Assembly: GCA_003218375.1 (NCBI GenBank)
Contig: QHNH01000019.1
Coordinates: forward strand, 1-64,000
Length of the DNA stretch: 64,000 nt
Direction: 5' to 3'
Source: Verrucomicrobiota bacterium
GTDB lineage: Bacteria > Verrucomicrobiota > Verrucomicrobiia > Chthoniobacterales > UBA10450
Position numbers and translations under genes: made by a program. Below, in pieces: positions 1 to 9,418 of the stretch (the stretch's first letter is position 1; the number at the start of each line of letters is the position of its first letter). Below the pieces are notes generated by a model that saw nothing but the letters and a program-made list of their open reading frames with translations, was not told the origin of the DNA and made no database searches.

Positions 1-22
1 AGGACGCGGGTGCTCTCTTTCA

Positions 23-817
23 TCACATCATCAAGTCGCCACCGTTGATATCGAATGATGCGCCGGTGATGTAACCGGCCGCCTCCGAGGCAGCGAAGCA
101 AATCAAGTCGGCGACTTCGCGCGCGGTGCCGATGCGCGGGATCGGGTAACTTGCTGCGAGGCGTTGCAGCGTTTCGTCGTTGGCGTTCTCGCGCGTCAGC
201 TCGGTGTCAATCATCCCGGGGCAGACGGCGTTCACGGTAATCCCGAACTTGCCGAGTTCCTTCGCTGCGGCGCGGGTGAGGCCGAGCAGGCCCGCCTTTG
301 ATGCGGTGTAATGGGCGCCGCCCAGGGTGCTGACCATTCGACCGGCGGACGACGAGATATTAATAATGCGGCCGTAGCCCTGCGCTTGCATCGCCGGAAG
401 GGCCGCCTTCGTGAGCAGGAATGGCGCGGTGAGATTGACCTCAAGGGCGGTGCGCCATTCCTCCGCAGTCAGATCAGGAAACCGCGTGGAGCGTGCGAGC
501 GCGGCGTTGTTAACGACAACGTCGATGCGGCCAAAGCGCTCAAGTGTCATTCGCACGATCTCCTCCGCCGCACCGGGCGCGGCGATGTCACCCGGGACGG
601 CCAGGGTGCGTTCGCCGATCGACGCGGCGAGACTTTCAGCACGCGCGCGGTGCCGCACATTCACTGCCACCGCGGCGCCGCGTTCGTGGAAGCGCTCCGC
701 CGCGGCACGCCCGAGCCCGCGCCAGGCGCCGGTGACGATGACAACGCGCCCGGCAAAGTCCTGCGCTGCCCGCTGCCCGCTCATCTCAATATCGGAGCTT
801 CCCATTGCGGTTCCCAT
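23..817 (-). CDS. SDR-family oxidoreductase (3-oxoacyl-ACP reductase-like)
   Basis: Rossmann motif VIVTGAWRGLGRAAAERF, NNAA, catalytic YTASK, C-terminal ITGASFDINGG. Confidence 0.9.
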   Translation of the reverse strand: MGTAMGSSDIEMSGQRAAQDFAGRVVIVTGAWRGLGRAAAERFHERGAAVAVNVRHRARAESLAASIGERTLAVPGDIAAPGAAEEIVRMTLERFGRIDVVVNNAALARSTRFPDLTAEEWRTALEVNLTAPFLLTKAALPAMQAQGYGRIINISSSAGRMVSTLGGAHYTASKAGLLGLTRAAAKELGKFGITVNAVCPGMIDTELTRENANDETLQRLAASYPIPRIGTAREVADLICFAASEAAGYITGASFDINGGDLMM

Positions 818-858
818 TTACTCCAACGCAACTGACTTTTCACGGCCGATGGAGATGG

Positions 859-981
859 ACCTAACGAGAACAAGATGAGCGACGGCCACCGAAAGCGAGC
901 GTTGCCCGCAGTGAAAGTGATTTAGTCATCTGAAATGTGGATACGCGACCGGTGGCCGTTCGCTCCATCGCATGGTTAGGC
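859..981 (-). other. attC: attC-like integron recombination site (gene cassette 3' end)
   Basis: Plus strand ACCTAAC (859-865, RYYYAAC) ... GTTAGGC (975-981, GTTRRRY). Inner arms GATGAGCGACGGCCACCG / CGGTGGCCGTTCGCTCCATC pair except for two unpaired extra bases on one arm. Variable terminal loop about 57 nt; total 123 bp. Confidence 0.75.
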
Positions 982-985
982 CTGA

Positions 986-1327
986 TCATGGCAAAGATCC
1001 AAGCAAAGGTGAAGGATCTAGCGTGATTCTGTAGCTCCAAGCGCGATCACCGGAAAAAGCAGTGTAGATACGCTTGGATTCGTCGCCAGTGGGAGCACGA
1101 CGAAAACGAAACACCCAATGAAGTGACACGTCGTGCGCCTGCGCAGGATCATCCCCGGCGTCCAACACCAAGCGCACTTTCGAACGCTCCCATGGCCGGT
1201 CATTGGCGGTCGCCATGTGTTTGTCAGCAGCAGCACACGCAACGCGATAGTGATGAGCGACGACCACCGCGGCAACGAAAACCGCAGCAAGAGCCGCAAC
1301 AACCAGACCAAGCAACAGTTTACGCAT
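986..1327 (-). CDS. Cassette-borne small protein with N-terminal membrane/signal segment, unknown function
   Basis: 113 aa, MRKLLLGLVVAALAAVFVAAVVVAHHY hydrophobic N-terminus. Start codon lies 7 nt inside a GTTAGGT core (1340-1334) and the stop 4 nt before the attC. Confidence 0.6.
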   Translation of the reverse strand: MRKLLLGLVVAALAAVFVAAVVVAHHYRVACAAADKHMATANDRPWERSKVRLVLDAGDDPAQAHDVSLHWVFRFRRAPTGDESKRIYTAFSGDRAWSYRITLDPSPLLGSLP

Positions 1328-1388
1328 CGCAAGACCTAACGAGAATTAGACGAAAGTTCGCTTTTAAAGACGAACATTTTTCGTCGGG

Positions 1389-1497
1389 CGGAACATAGAC
1401 TTCCAGTCTGTATGCCCAGCGGACTTGCAGTCCGCTGTGGTTCCCTGACAGCCGACAGGATGTCGGCTGGGCACACAGGCCGGAGGCCTATGTTCCG
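1389..1497 (+). repeat. REP-A palindromic element
   Basis: GGAACATAGACTTCCAGTCTG...CAGGCCGGAGGCCTATGTTCC; same architecture as six other copies here. Confidence 0.9.
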
Positions 1498-2873
1498 TTT
1501 GGGAAGCTCAGTGTCACCGTGGTTCCGCGGCCCGGCTCGCTTTCGATCTGCGCGGAGCCGCCGTGCAAATCCATTATCGATTTCACCAGGGCGAGGCCGA
1601 GACCGACGCCGTCGGAGCTGCGCGCGGAATCGGCCTGGTAAAAACGGTCGAAGACGCGAGGCAAATGCGCGGCGGCAATTCCCGCGCCGGTGTCCTTCAC
1701 CGAGACTTCAGAATGCGAGCCTCGATTTGCGATTGAGATCTCGATCGATCCTCCGGCGGGGGTGTGATGGATCGCGTTCTCGACCAGGTTGTTTAGCGCG
1801 CGGCTGAAGAGCATTTCGTCGGCGAAAAACTTCGCTTCGCCTTCGCAACGGATCGTGAGCTTTTGTTCTTCGGCGATCAGCTCGTGGAACGCGGCGATTT
1901 TTTCGATAGCGACCCTTCCCTCGAAAGTGGTCCGTTGAAGATGGCCTTCGGCGGCCTCGGTCCGCGCGAGGAAGAGAAGATTATCGACGATGTGTCCGAG
2001 GTGCTGGCACTCCGCGATGGTGGATTCGATCACCTCCCGGTATTCCTCCGCCGAACGGGAACGGGTCAGGGCCACTTCGGCTTCGCCGCGGATATTTCCG
2101 ATCGGGGTGCGAAGCTCGTGGGCGATATCGGCCGAAAATTGCGAGAGCCGGACGAACGAATCTTCCAGGCGATGAAGCATATCGTCGAAAGCCACCGCGA
2201 GCGGCTGCAACTCGCGCGGCCAACCGACGGCGCTCACCTGTTGATGAAGCTGCTTCGGCCCGACGCGCTTCAAGGCGCGGGTCATTTCGGCGAGCGGGCG
2301 CAGGCCGCGTTTCGTGACGGTGAAGGCGATGATGGCCGAGGCGGCGATGCCGAGCGCGAGGACGGCGGCGAGCAACGCGGCGAACTGTTTCATGAATTGG
2401 TCGTCGGCGGTGCGGTCCTGCGCGACCTGGATCGAGTAAGTCTCGCCTGCCACTTTGTGCTTATTCGTGACCAACGAAAACAACCGATTATCGGTGCGGA
2501 AATCTATCGGATTTTCGGCAACGATCTTTGTTGCAGGAAAAACTGTTGCCGGAAGGAGCATAGTCATGCCGGGCGTTTCAGCCAAAGTGCGATCGCCCGA
2601 ATCGAGGACGCGGACCCAGTAGGCGGTGCGTTCGCCAGCCCTGACGTTCTTCAATTCCTCGGTAACGACGTTAACGCCGCCGGGCATGCTCAAGTCCGCC
2701 CGGACCGCGGCCACTTTATCGGCCAGGACTTCGTTGTCTTCCTCGAAGGCGTGGCCGACGACGATCCAGTAAAGCGCGCCGAGCCCGCAACAGAGGAGGA
2801 GGGCCGCGGCCAGGGTGAAAAGGATCACCAGCTGCGACGCGATGGAACGCGGTTCAGCCGGCCTTGAGGACAT
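1488..2873 (-). CDS. Two-component sensor histidine kinase (heavy-metal/CusS-like)
   Basis: HAMP-like region, FSADIAHELRTPIGNIRGEAE H-box, NLVENAIHHTPAGG N-box, DTGAGI/GVGLGLALVKSI; stop codon lies in the REP-A copy. Confidence 0.92.
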   Translation of the reverse strand: MSSRPAEPRSIASQLVILFTLAAALLLCCGLGALYWIVVGHAFEEDNEVLADKVAAVRADLSMPGGVNVVTEELKNVRAGERTAYWVRVLDSGDRTLAETPGMTMLLPATVFPATKIVAENPIDFRTDNRLFSLVTNKHKVAGETYSIQVAQDRTADDQFMKQFAALLAAVLALGIAASAIIAFTVTKRGLRPLAEMTRALKRVGPKQLHQQVSAVGWPRELQPLAVAFDDMLHRLEDSFVRLSQFSADIAHELRTPIGNIRGEAEVALTRSRSAEEYREVIESTIAECQHLGHIVDNLLFLARTEAAEGHLQRTTFEGRVAIEKIAAFHELIAEEQKLTIRCEGEAKFFADEMLFSRALNNLVENAIHHTPAGGSIEISIANRGSHSEVSVKDTGAGIAAAHLPRVFDRFYQADSARSSDGVGLGLALVKSIMDLHGGSAQIESEPGRGTTVTLSFPNGT

Positions 2874-3525
2874 AACCCGCGCCGCGCACGGTATGGATCA
2901 GCTTCGGCTGGAAGGGATCGTCGACTTTGGCGCGCAACCGCCGCACCATCACGTCCACGACGTTGGTGTTGGTGGCGAAGTTGATGTCCCAAACGTGCCG
3001 CGCGATCTCCGCGCGCGACACGATCTGGCCGGCGGAACGAACGAGATGCGCGAGCAGGAGAAATTCCTTCGCGGTCAGGTTGAGCGCGGTGCCGGCGCGG
3101 GTGGCCTTGTGCCGGCGGGTGTCGATCTCGAGGTCGCGGATGCGGAGCAGTTCCGGGTGGTGGTTCGGCGCCCGCCGCAGAAGCGAGCGGACGCGGGCCA
3201 TGAGTTCCGAGAAGGCGAACGGCTTAACCAGGTAATCGTCCGCGCCCAGCTCCAGGCCTTTCACGCGATCGCGCACGCTGTCGCGCGCGGTGAGAAACAG
3301 GATCGGAGTGCGCATTCCGCTTTTCCGTAATTCCGCCACCACCGTCCAGCCGTCTTTGTTCGGCAGCATCACGTCCACGATGAGAAGGTCGAATTTTTTG
3401 GTGCGGGCCAGCTCGAGCCCGCTCTCGCCATCGGGCGCGATTTCCACGGTCAGGTCATCTTCCCGAAGGCCTTTCGCGAGAAAAGCCGCCGTCTTTTTCT
3501 TGTCCTCGATGAGCAACACGCGCAT
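2854..3525 (-). CDS. OmpR-family response regulator
   Basis: MRVLLIEDKKKTAAFLAKGL, DLLIVDVMLPNKDGW, winged-helix C-terminus RRLRAKVDDPFQPKLIHTVRGAGYVLK; overlaps the kinase gene. Confidence 0.93.
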   Translation of the reverse strand: MRVLLIEDKKKTAAFLAKGLREDDLTVEIAPDGESGLELARTKKFDLLIVDVMLPNKDGWTVVAELRKSGMRTPILFLTARDSVRDRVKGLELGADDYLVKPFAFSELMARVRSLLRRAPNHHPELLRIRDLEIDTRRHKATRAGTALNLTAKEFLLLAHLVRSAGQIVSRAEIARHVWDINFATNTNVVDVMVRRLRAKVDDPFQPKLIHTVRGAGYVLKAG

Positions 3526-3581
3526 GCGGTCGCCAGTATACGGCCTGCGCAATTTTCACTCAATGATTTGCGAATCCCTTC

Positions 3582-3661
3582 CTGTAGCCGCTTCGCTGTG
3601 CGAAGCGTGAGAGCGATTCGCGCTCCGTCCCACGTCGCCCACAGGGCGACGGCTACAGAAG
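3582..3661 (+). repeat. REP-B palindromic element
   Basis: CTGTAGCCGCTTCGCTGTGCGAAGCG...GTCGCCCACAGGGCGACGGCTACAG. Confidence 0.9.
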
Positions 3662-3839
3662 AGCGCCATTCAAAACGTTTGCCAGCCGCGCAATCCAGAG
3701 CCTGGGAATACTGCTGATTGCTTCTGGGCCGAAACGGGCGATAGTCGTCGCGGTCATCTTCCGCTCCTTCGTTTAACCTCGAAGCCGTTCGGCTGCTGAT
3801 AAGGGAGACTGACTCAACCTCCCGAGGCCAACCAATCTT

Positions 3840-4109
3840 ATGCAATCCACTCTTCTCAGCCGCGCCTCGACCGTCCTGCCCAATCAGCACCTTCTCGTGA
3901 ATCTCGTTCGCCTTCGGGTCCGGCAATTGATGCGAGGACATCGGCCGTTGATCACGGCGCCGCCGGGAATGGGCCTTGCCGACGTGGCCCTAAGTGAAGT
4001 GATCGCGGGGAAATTGAGTTACGAGGTGGCGCCTGGCATCAGGCCTGACAACTCTTTCATGCCCATCGTTACGTTTTCGGACGCGCGTGTCGAAAAGAAG
4101 GCGGCTTAA
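3840..4109 (+). CDS. rpoZ: DNA-directed RNA polymerase omega subunit-like protein
   Basis: NQHLLVNLVRLRVRQLMRGHRPLI...PGMGLADVALSEVIAGKLSYE resembles the omega N-terminal core. Confidence 0.6.
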   Translation: MQSTLLSRASTVLPNQHLLVNLVRLRVRQLMRGHRPLITAPPGMGLADVALSEVIAGKLSYEVAPGIRPDNSFMPIVTFSDARVEKKAA

Positions 4110-4113
4110 TATC

Positions 4114-4446
4114 ATGGCTAACCACTCAGGTTTCACGCGCCGGACTCCGGACATCATGACGGAAGAGCTTTGCGCGATTCTGTCGCAAAAGGTTTCGTTC
4201 GAATTCAAACCGCTCTACGACCTGGTCTACGCGAATCTCCATGCGCGAAACGCGGCGAGCGGCGGCGACGAGATGCTTCGCCTTCGCGCTTACGATAAAC
4301 TCCAGAATCTCGTGCACGATGGAATGGTGACGAAGACTGCGAAGAAATATCGCGGCAATCCCGCCGCGCTTTTGGTGGTCAGCACGCGCCTGGAAGAATG
4401 GCGCATCGCGGCGAAGCAGCGCACCGCGGCCTTGCGCGCGGGTTAA
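4114..4446 (+). CDS. Hypothetical protein
   Basis: ORF immediately downstream of the rpoZ-like gene, good coding character, no recognised domain. Confidence 0.5.
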   Translation: MANHSGFTRRTPDIMTEELCAILSQKVSFEFKPLYDLVYANLHARNAASGGDEMLRLRAYDKLQNLVHDGMVTKTAKKYRGNPAALLVVSTRLEEWRIAAKQRTAALRAG

Positions 4447-4459
4447 GCGGCGCCGTTTC

Positions 4460-4570
4460 CGGAACATAGACCTCTGGTCTGTGCGCCCAGCGGAGTTGCA
4501 CTCCGCTGCAACGGCGACAGACAACGGACAACATGTCCGTTGGGCGCACAGGCCAGAGGCCTATGTTCCG
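4460..4570 (+). repeat. REP-A palindromic element upstream of carB
   Basis: GGAACATAGACCTCTGGTCTGTGCGCCCAGCGG...GGGCGCACAGGCCAGAGGCCTATGTTCC. Confidence 0.92.
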
Positions 4571-4611
4571 CGTGACGTTGCTGGAATTTAATCTATCGTC
4601 CGCTCGCTCCA

Positions 4612-7600
4612 ATGCCGCGGAACAACGAGCTGCACAAAATTCTGCTGATTGGCTCGGGCCCGATCGTGATCGGGCAGGGCTGCGAGTTCGATTATTCCGG
4701 CGTGCAAGCCTGTAAAGCGCTGCGCGAAGAAGGCTACCAGGTCGTGCTCGTGAACTCGAACCCGGCCACGATCATGACCGATCCGGAGTTCGCGGACCGG
4801 ACTTATATCGAGCCGATCACGCCGGAAGTGGTCGAAGCGATCCTCGAGCGGGAAAAACCGGATGCGATCCTGCCGACGATGGGCGGACAAACGGCGCTCA
4901 ACGTTGCGATGGAACTGAACCGTAATGGCGCGCTGGCCCGGCATAACGTCAAGCTCATCGGCGCGAACGCGCAGGCCATCGCGAAAGGCGAGGACCGCCA
5001 GCTTTTCAAGGAAGCGATGCTCCGGATCGGGCTCGACGTTCCGCGCTCCGGCATCGCCCATTCCATCGCGGACGCCGGGCGCGTCGCCGACACGATCGAC
5101 AAATTTCCGCTGATCATCCGGCCGGCGTTCACGCTCGGCGGCGCCGGCGGCGGGATCGCCTACAATCGCGATGAGCTCGAGGAAATCGTCGAGCGCGGGC
5201 TGGCGCTCTCGCCGGTTACCGAAGTGTTGATCGAGGAATCGCTCGTGGGCTGGAAGGAATTCGAGATGGAGGTGATGCGCGATTGTGCGGACAACTGCGT
5301 CGTCATCTGCTCGATCGAAAATTTCGATGCGATGGGCGTGCACACCGGCGACTCGATCACGGTCGCGCCCGCGCAAACGCTGACCGACAAGGAATTCCAG
5401 ATGATGCGCGACGCGTCGTTCGACGTCATCCGCGAGATCGGGGTCGAGACCGGCGGGTCGAATATCCAGTTCGCGGTGAATCCCGCCAATGGCCGGATGG
5501 TCGTGATCGAAATGAATCCGCGCGTCTCGCGGTCGAGCGCGCTCGCTTCGAAGGCGACCGGATTTCCCATCGCGAAGATCGCCGCCAAGCTGGCGGTCGG
5601 CTACACGCTCGACGAAATTCGCAACGACATCACCCGCGAAACGCCGGCAAGCTTCGAGCCGACGATCGATTATTGCGTGGTGAAAGTGCCGCGGTTCACG
5701 TTCGAAAAATTCCCCCAGGCGGATCCAACGCTGACGACGCAAATGAAGAGCGTCGGCGAAGCGATGGCAATCGGCCGCACCTTCAAGGAAGCGCTGCAGA
5801 AAGCGTTGCGCTCGCTCGAGATCAAGCGCTTCGGTTTATGCGGCGACGGCAACGACAAACGCGTCGATGCCGAAACCCTGCGGCTGAAGCTGGCGATCCC
5901 GAATGCCGAGCGCGTTTTTCACCTCGCCCAGGCGTTCCAGGATGGGATGTCGATCGACGAAGTTTTCGACCTGACGAAGATCGACCGCTGGTTCCTGCAC
6001 AATGTGAGACAGATCGTAGATGAGGCGCAGACGCTGCGGAACATAGACCTGCGGTCTGTGCGCCCAGCGGAGTTGGACTCCGCTGCAGGCGAAAACGAAG
6101 CAACGGACAGAATGTCCACTGGGCGCACAGGCCATAGGCCTGTGTTCCGTGCTTTCGACGAACACGCCAATCTCCACCGAACGCGCCGTAATCTTCCTCA
6201 CTGGGCACAGGAAGGGGCGACTTACTTCGTAACGTTCCGGCTGGCGGATGCGGTACCTGCCGAGTTGGCCGCACAATGGCGCGAGGAACTACAAACCTGG
6301 AGACAATTCCATGCCGAACCGTGGGATGCGCAAACGACCCAAGAATACCGCCGGCGATTCTTGCAGCCGCGCGAAGACTGGCTCGACCAAGGCCATGGCA
6401 GGTGCCTGCTGCGGAAGACTCCGGCTTCGGAAATTGTCGCGAACGCGCTCCGGCATTTCCATATGACGCGTTATTTTCTCGACGCATTCGTGGTCATGCC
6501 AAACCACGTTCACGCGCTGGTGCAGCCGCTTCCGGGTTATGCGCTCAAAGATATCGTGCGCTCGTGGAAGAGTTACAGCGCGCGGCTAATCAATAAGACT
6601 CTGGTGCGAACTGGCAGTGTTTGGATGCAAGAAAGTTTTGACCGTATTGTGCGCGATTGGGATTCGCTGGTTCGGTGCCGCCAATATATCGCCCGAAATC
6701 CGGAGAAGGCAGGATTGCCACCCGGCGAATATGCGCTGTCGACTGAGGAAACGCTTCGAAACATAGACTTGCAGTCTGTGCGCTCGGCGGAGTTGCACTC
6801 CGCTGAAATCGACGATCAGACAATGGACAAAATGGCCGTTGGGCGCACAGACCGAAGGTCTATGTTCCGCCGGCTCAAGAAACTCGGCTTTTCCGATCGG
6901 CAACTGGCGATAGCGCACGGCGATTTCGAATCGCAGATTCGCGCGGAACGAAAAGCGGCGGGCGTGATTCCCACCTACCGGCTGGTCGATACCTGCGCCG
7001 CGGAGTTCGAGGCGTTCACGCCATATTATTATTCGACCTACGGGACCGAGAACGAGATGCGGCGGACGGATCGGCCGAAGATCATGATCCTTGGCGGCGG
7101 GCCGAACCGGATCGGGCAGGGAATCGAGTTCGATTACTGCTGCGTCCACGCGGCTTTCGCGCTCCGCGAGATCGGGTTCGAAACCATCATGGTGAATTCG
7201 AACCCGGAAACGGTTTCGACCGATTACGACACGAGCGATAAACTTTATTTCGAGCCGCTCACGCTCGAAGACGTGCTCAATATTTACGAACAGGAACTTC
7301 CCGAGGGCGTCATCGTCCAGTTCGGAGGGCAGACGCCGCTGAATCTCGCCGAGGGGTTGAAGGCGGCCGGGGTTCCGATCATTGGGACGCAGCCGGAGAG
7401 CATCGAGATGGCCGAGGACCGGAAGCTGTTCGCGGCGATGCTGGACAAGCTGGGTCTGCGCCAGACACCGAGCGGCTCCGCGGTCAGCGCCGACGAAGCG
7501 ATCGCGATCGCGGACCGGATCGGTTACCCAGTGCTCGTCAGGCCGTCGTTCGTTCTTGGCGGCCGGGCGATGGAGCTGGTTTATAACGGCGACGATCTGC

Positions 7601-8619
7601 GCCGTTACATGCAGAGCGCGATCGAAGTCAGCCCTGACCGGCCGGTACTCGTCGATCGTTTTCTCGAGGATGCGATCGAAGTCGATGTCGATTGCATCGC
7701 CGACGGCGAGATGAGCGTCATCGGCGCGATCATGGAGCACATCGAGGAGGCTGGCATTCACAGCGGCGACAGCGCCTGCGTCATCCCGACATTTTCGCTT
7801 GCCGATACCGTGCTCGAACAAATCCGGACCGCGACGAAAGCGATGGCGCGTGAACTCCAGGTCCGGGGGCTCATGAATGTGCAATTCGCCGTGAAAGGCG
7901 ACGACGTTTATGTGCTTGAAGTGAATCCGCGCGCCTCGCGCACGGTCCCGTTCGTCAGCAAAGCGATCGGCGTTCCGCTCGCGAAGCTGGCCGCGAAAGT
8001 GATGACCGGAAAAACCCTGGCCGACCTTGGGTTCACCAGCGAAATCCTGCCGAAACACTTTTCCGTGAAGGAAGCGGTTTTCCCCTTTCTGCGGTATCAG
8101 GGGACCGACATCGCGCTCGGCCCGGAAATGAAATCAACCGGCGAAGTGATGGGGATCGATGCCGATCTCGGCCTCGCCTATGCGAAATCGCAGATGGCGG
8201 CGCCGCCGCCGCTGCCGAAATCGGGGAACATTTTCATCAGCGTGAAAGACAGCGACAAGCGCGGCGTGATTCCACTGGGGCGAGAATTTGTGGACCTTGG
8301 TTTTCAAATCATTGCCACGAGCGGGACATGGGCGGCGCTGCGCGCGGCGGGCGTTCCCGTTACCAAGGTCCACAAGATTCGCGAGGGGCGCCCGAACGTG
8401 CTCGACCTGGTGACCAACCGGGACATCGATTTCATCGTCAATTCGCCGAGTGGCAAAATCCCGCGTGAAGATGAAGTGAAGATCCGGAACGCATCGCTCG
8501 CGCAAAAGATCCCGATCATGACGACCATTCGCGCCGCGCAGGCGAGCGCGAATGGGATTCGTTCGCTGCAGCGAAGCAGTTTGCACGTGAAGACGCTGCA
8601 GGAATATCATGGGAAATGA
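4612..8619 (+). CDS. carB: Carbamoyl-phosphate synthase large subunit with in-frame RAYT/REP insertion
   Basis: Both ATP-grasp synthetase halves ([20 protein letters not shown]... and [21 protein letters not shown]...) plus the C-terminal MGS-like domain. 1335 codons versus about 1075 typical, with about 280 extra codons between [17 protein letters not shown] and [13 protein letters not shown]. Confidence 0.95.
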   Translation: MPRNNELHKILLIGSGPIVIGQGCEFDYSGVQACKALREEGYQVVLVNSNPATIMTDPEFADRTYIEPITPEVVEAILEREKPDAILPTMGGQTALNVAMELNRNGALARHNVKLIGANAQAIAKGEDRQLFKEAMLRIGLDVPRSGIAHSIADAGRVADTIDKFPLIIRPAFTLGGAGGGIAYNRDELEEIVERGLALSPVTEVLIEESLVGWKEFEMEVMRDCADNCVVICSIENFDAMGVHTGDSITVAPAQTLTDKEFQMMRDASFDVIREIGVETGGSNIQFAVNPANGRMVVIEMNPRVSRSSALASKATGFPIAKIAAKLAVGYTLDEIRNDITRETPASFEPTIDYCVVKVPRFTFEKFPQADPTLTTQMKSVGEAMAIGRTFKEALQKALRSLEIKRFGLCGDGNDKRVDAETLRLKLAIPNAERVFHLAQAFQDGMSIDEVFDLTKIDRWFLHNVRQIVDEAQTLRNIDLRSVRPAELDSAAGENEATDRMSTGRTGHRPVFRAFDEHANLHRTRRNLPHWAQEGATYFVTFRLADAVPAELAAQWREELQTWRQFHAEPWDAQTTQEYRRRFLQPREDWLDQGHGRCLLRKTPASEIVANALRHFHMTRYFLDAFVVMPNHVHALVQPLPGYALKDIVRSWKSYSARLINKTLVRTGSVWMQESFDRIVRDWDSLVRCRQYIARNPEKAGLPPGEYALSTEETLRNIDLQSVRSAELHSAEIDDQTMDKMAVGRTDRRSMFRRLKKLGFSDRQLAIAHGDFESQIRAERKAAGVIPTYRLVDTCAAEFEAFTPYYYSTYGTENEMRRTDRPKIMILGGGPNRIGQGIEFDYCCVHAAFALREIGFETIMVNSNPETVSTDYDTSDKLYFEPLTLEDVLNIYEQELPEGVIVQFGGQTPLNLAEGLKAAGVPIIGTQPESIEMAEDRKLFAAMLDKLGLRQTPSGSAVSADEAIAIADRIGYPVLVRPSFVLGGRAMELVYNGDDLRRYMQSAIEVSPDRPVLVDRFLEDAIEVDVDCIADGEMSVIGAIMEHIEEAGIHSGDSACVIPTFSLADTVLEQIRTATKAMARELQVRGLMNVQFAVKGDDVYVLEVNPRASRTVPFVSKAIGVPLAKLAAKVMTGKTLADLGFTSEILPKHFSVKEAVFPFLRYQGTDIALGPEMKSTGEVMGIDADLGLAYAKSQMAAPPPLPKSGNIFISVKDSDKRGVIPLGREFVDLGFQIIATSGTWAALRAAGVPVTKVHKIREGRPNVLDLVTNRDIDFIVNSPSGKIPREDEVKIRNASLAQKIPIMTTIRAAQASANGIRSLQRSSLHVKTLQEYHGK
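6038..6149 (+). repeat. REP-A element, left flank of RAYT1, inside carB
   Basis: GGAACATAGACCTGCGGTCTGTGCGCCCAGCGG...CTGGGCGCACAGGCCATAGGCCTGTGTTCC. Confidence 0.93.
6150..6750 (+). mobile_element. REP-associated Y1 (HUH) transposase, RAYT / TnpA_REP family, reading frame fused with carB
   Basis: Translation [23 protein letters not shown]..., HUH-type [45 protein letters not shown] (Y1 region). Confidence 0.9.
6757..6869 (+). repeat. REP-A element, right flank of RAYT1, inside carB
   Basis: GAAACATAGACTTGCAGTCTGTGCGCTCGGCGG...GTTGGGCGCACAGACCGAAGGTCTATGTTCC. Confidence 0.93.
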
Positions 8620-8701
8620 CCAGCCTTCGCGCAAGGCTACGGCTTGGCAGGCGAATGAAGTGCGCAGTTGAAGGCGTGGCTTTGAACAGTAGCGTCAACG
8701 C

Positions 8702-9310
8702 ATGAAACTGATATTGCTCTGCTGCGTGTTCAGCCTGGCGTTCGTCGCCGCGCCGGCCCGGAGCGACGAGAAAAAGGAACAAAAGAAAGAGACCGCCATC
8801 ATGACTGAACCAAAAGAAGTTGCCGTGATCAAGACCAGCGAAGGAGAAATGGTGGCCGAGTTCTGGCCGGACGTGGCCCCGAAGACGGTCGAGAATTTCA
8901 AGAAGCTGGCGAAGTCGGGATTCTATGACGGGACCGCTTTCCATCGCGTCATCAAGGGTTTCATGATCCAGGGCGGCGATCCGCTCACGAAAGACGAGAG
9001 CAAAAAGGCGCGCTGGGGCACGGGCGATCCCGGTTACAAGATCGACGCGGAGTTTAACAAGAAGTCACATGAACGCGGCGTGCTCTCGATGGCTCGCTCA
9101 CAGGATCCGAATTCGGCTGGCAGCCAGTTTTTCATCTGTCACGGCGCGCCGAAGTTTCTCGATGGGCAATACACGGCCTTCGGGAAACTGATCAAAGGCG
9201 ATGACGTGCTGGAAAAGATCGCAACGACGAAAACGCTGCCGGGCGACCGGCCGGAAAAGCGGATGAACGTCGAGAGCATCAAGATTGTGCCCGCGGACTC
9301 TGTGAAGTAG
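8702..9310 (+). CDS. Cyclophilin-type peptidyl-prolyl cis-trans isomerase (exported)
   Basis: Signal peptide, FYDGTAFHRVIKGFMIQGGDP, NSAGSQFFICHGAPKFLDGQYTAFGKL. Confidence 0.95.
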   Translation: MKLILLCCVFSLAFVAAPARSDEKKEQKKETAIMTEPKEVAVIKTSEGEMVAEFWPDVAPKTVENFKKLAKSGFYDGTAFHRVIKGFMIQGGDPLTKDESKKARWGTGDPGYKIDAEFNKKSHERGVLSMARSQDPNSAGSQFFICHGAPKFLDGQYTAFGKLIKGDDVLEKIATTKTLPGDRPEKRMNVESIKIVPADSVK

Positions 9311-9418
9311 GTGGATCGCGCGCTCCGTCGCGCGATGCTAGCCTAAGTCGAAGACCACTTATTGTGATCGCTTCGCGATGGCGGAATTAACATCGCGCGC
9401 GGAGCGCACGATCCACCG
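9309..9418 (+). repeat. Inverted repeat family D
   Basis: GGTGGATCGCGCGCTCCGTCGCGCGATG...ACATCGCGCGCGGAGCGCACGATCCACC; second copy at 43153-43239. Confidence 0.85.

Noticed and set aside
4588-5742. 384-aa minus-strand ORF antisense to carB
   Set aside because: Low-complexity Arg/Asp/His composition typical of antisense frames in GC-rich genes; the plus strand has unambiguous carB homology
6038-6869. Intein in carB
   Set aside because: The insert has no intein splicing blocks (no N-terminal Cys/Ser with HINT motifs, no C-terminal HN); it matches a Y1/HUH transposase flanked by DNA palindromes
6586-8058. 490-aa minus-strand ORF antisense to carB and REP-A/RAYT
   Set aside because: Antisense shadow ORF, no recognisable motif, spans the insertion boundary
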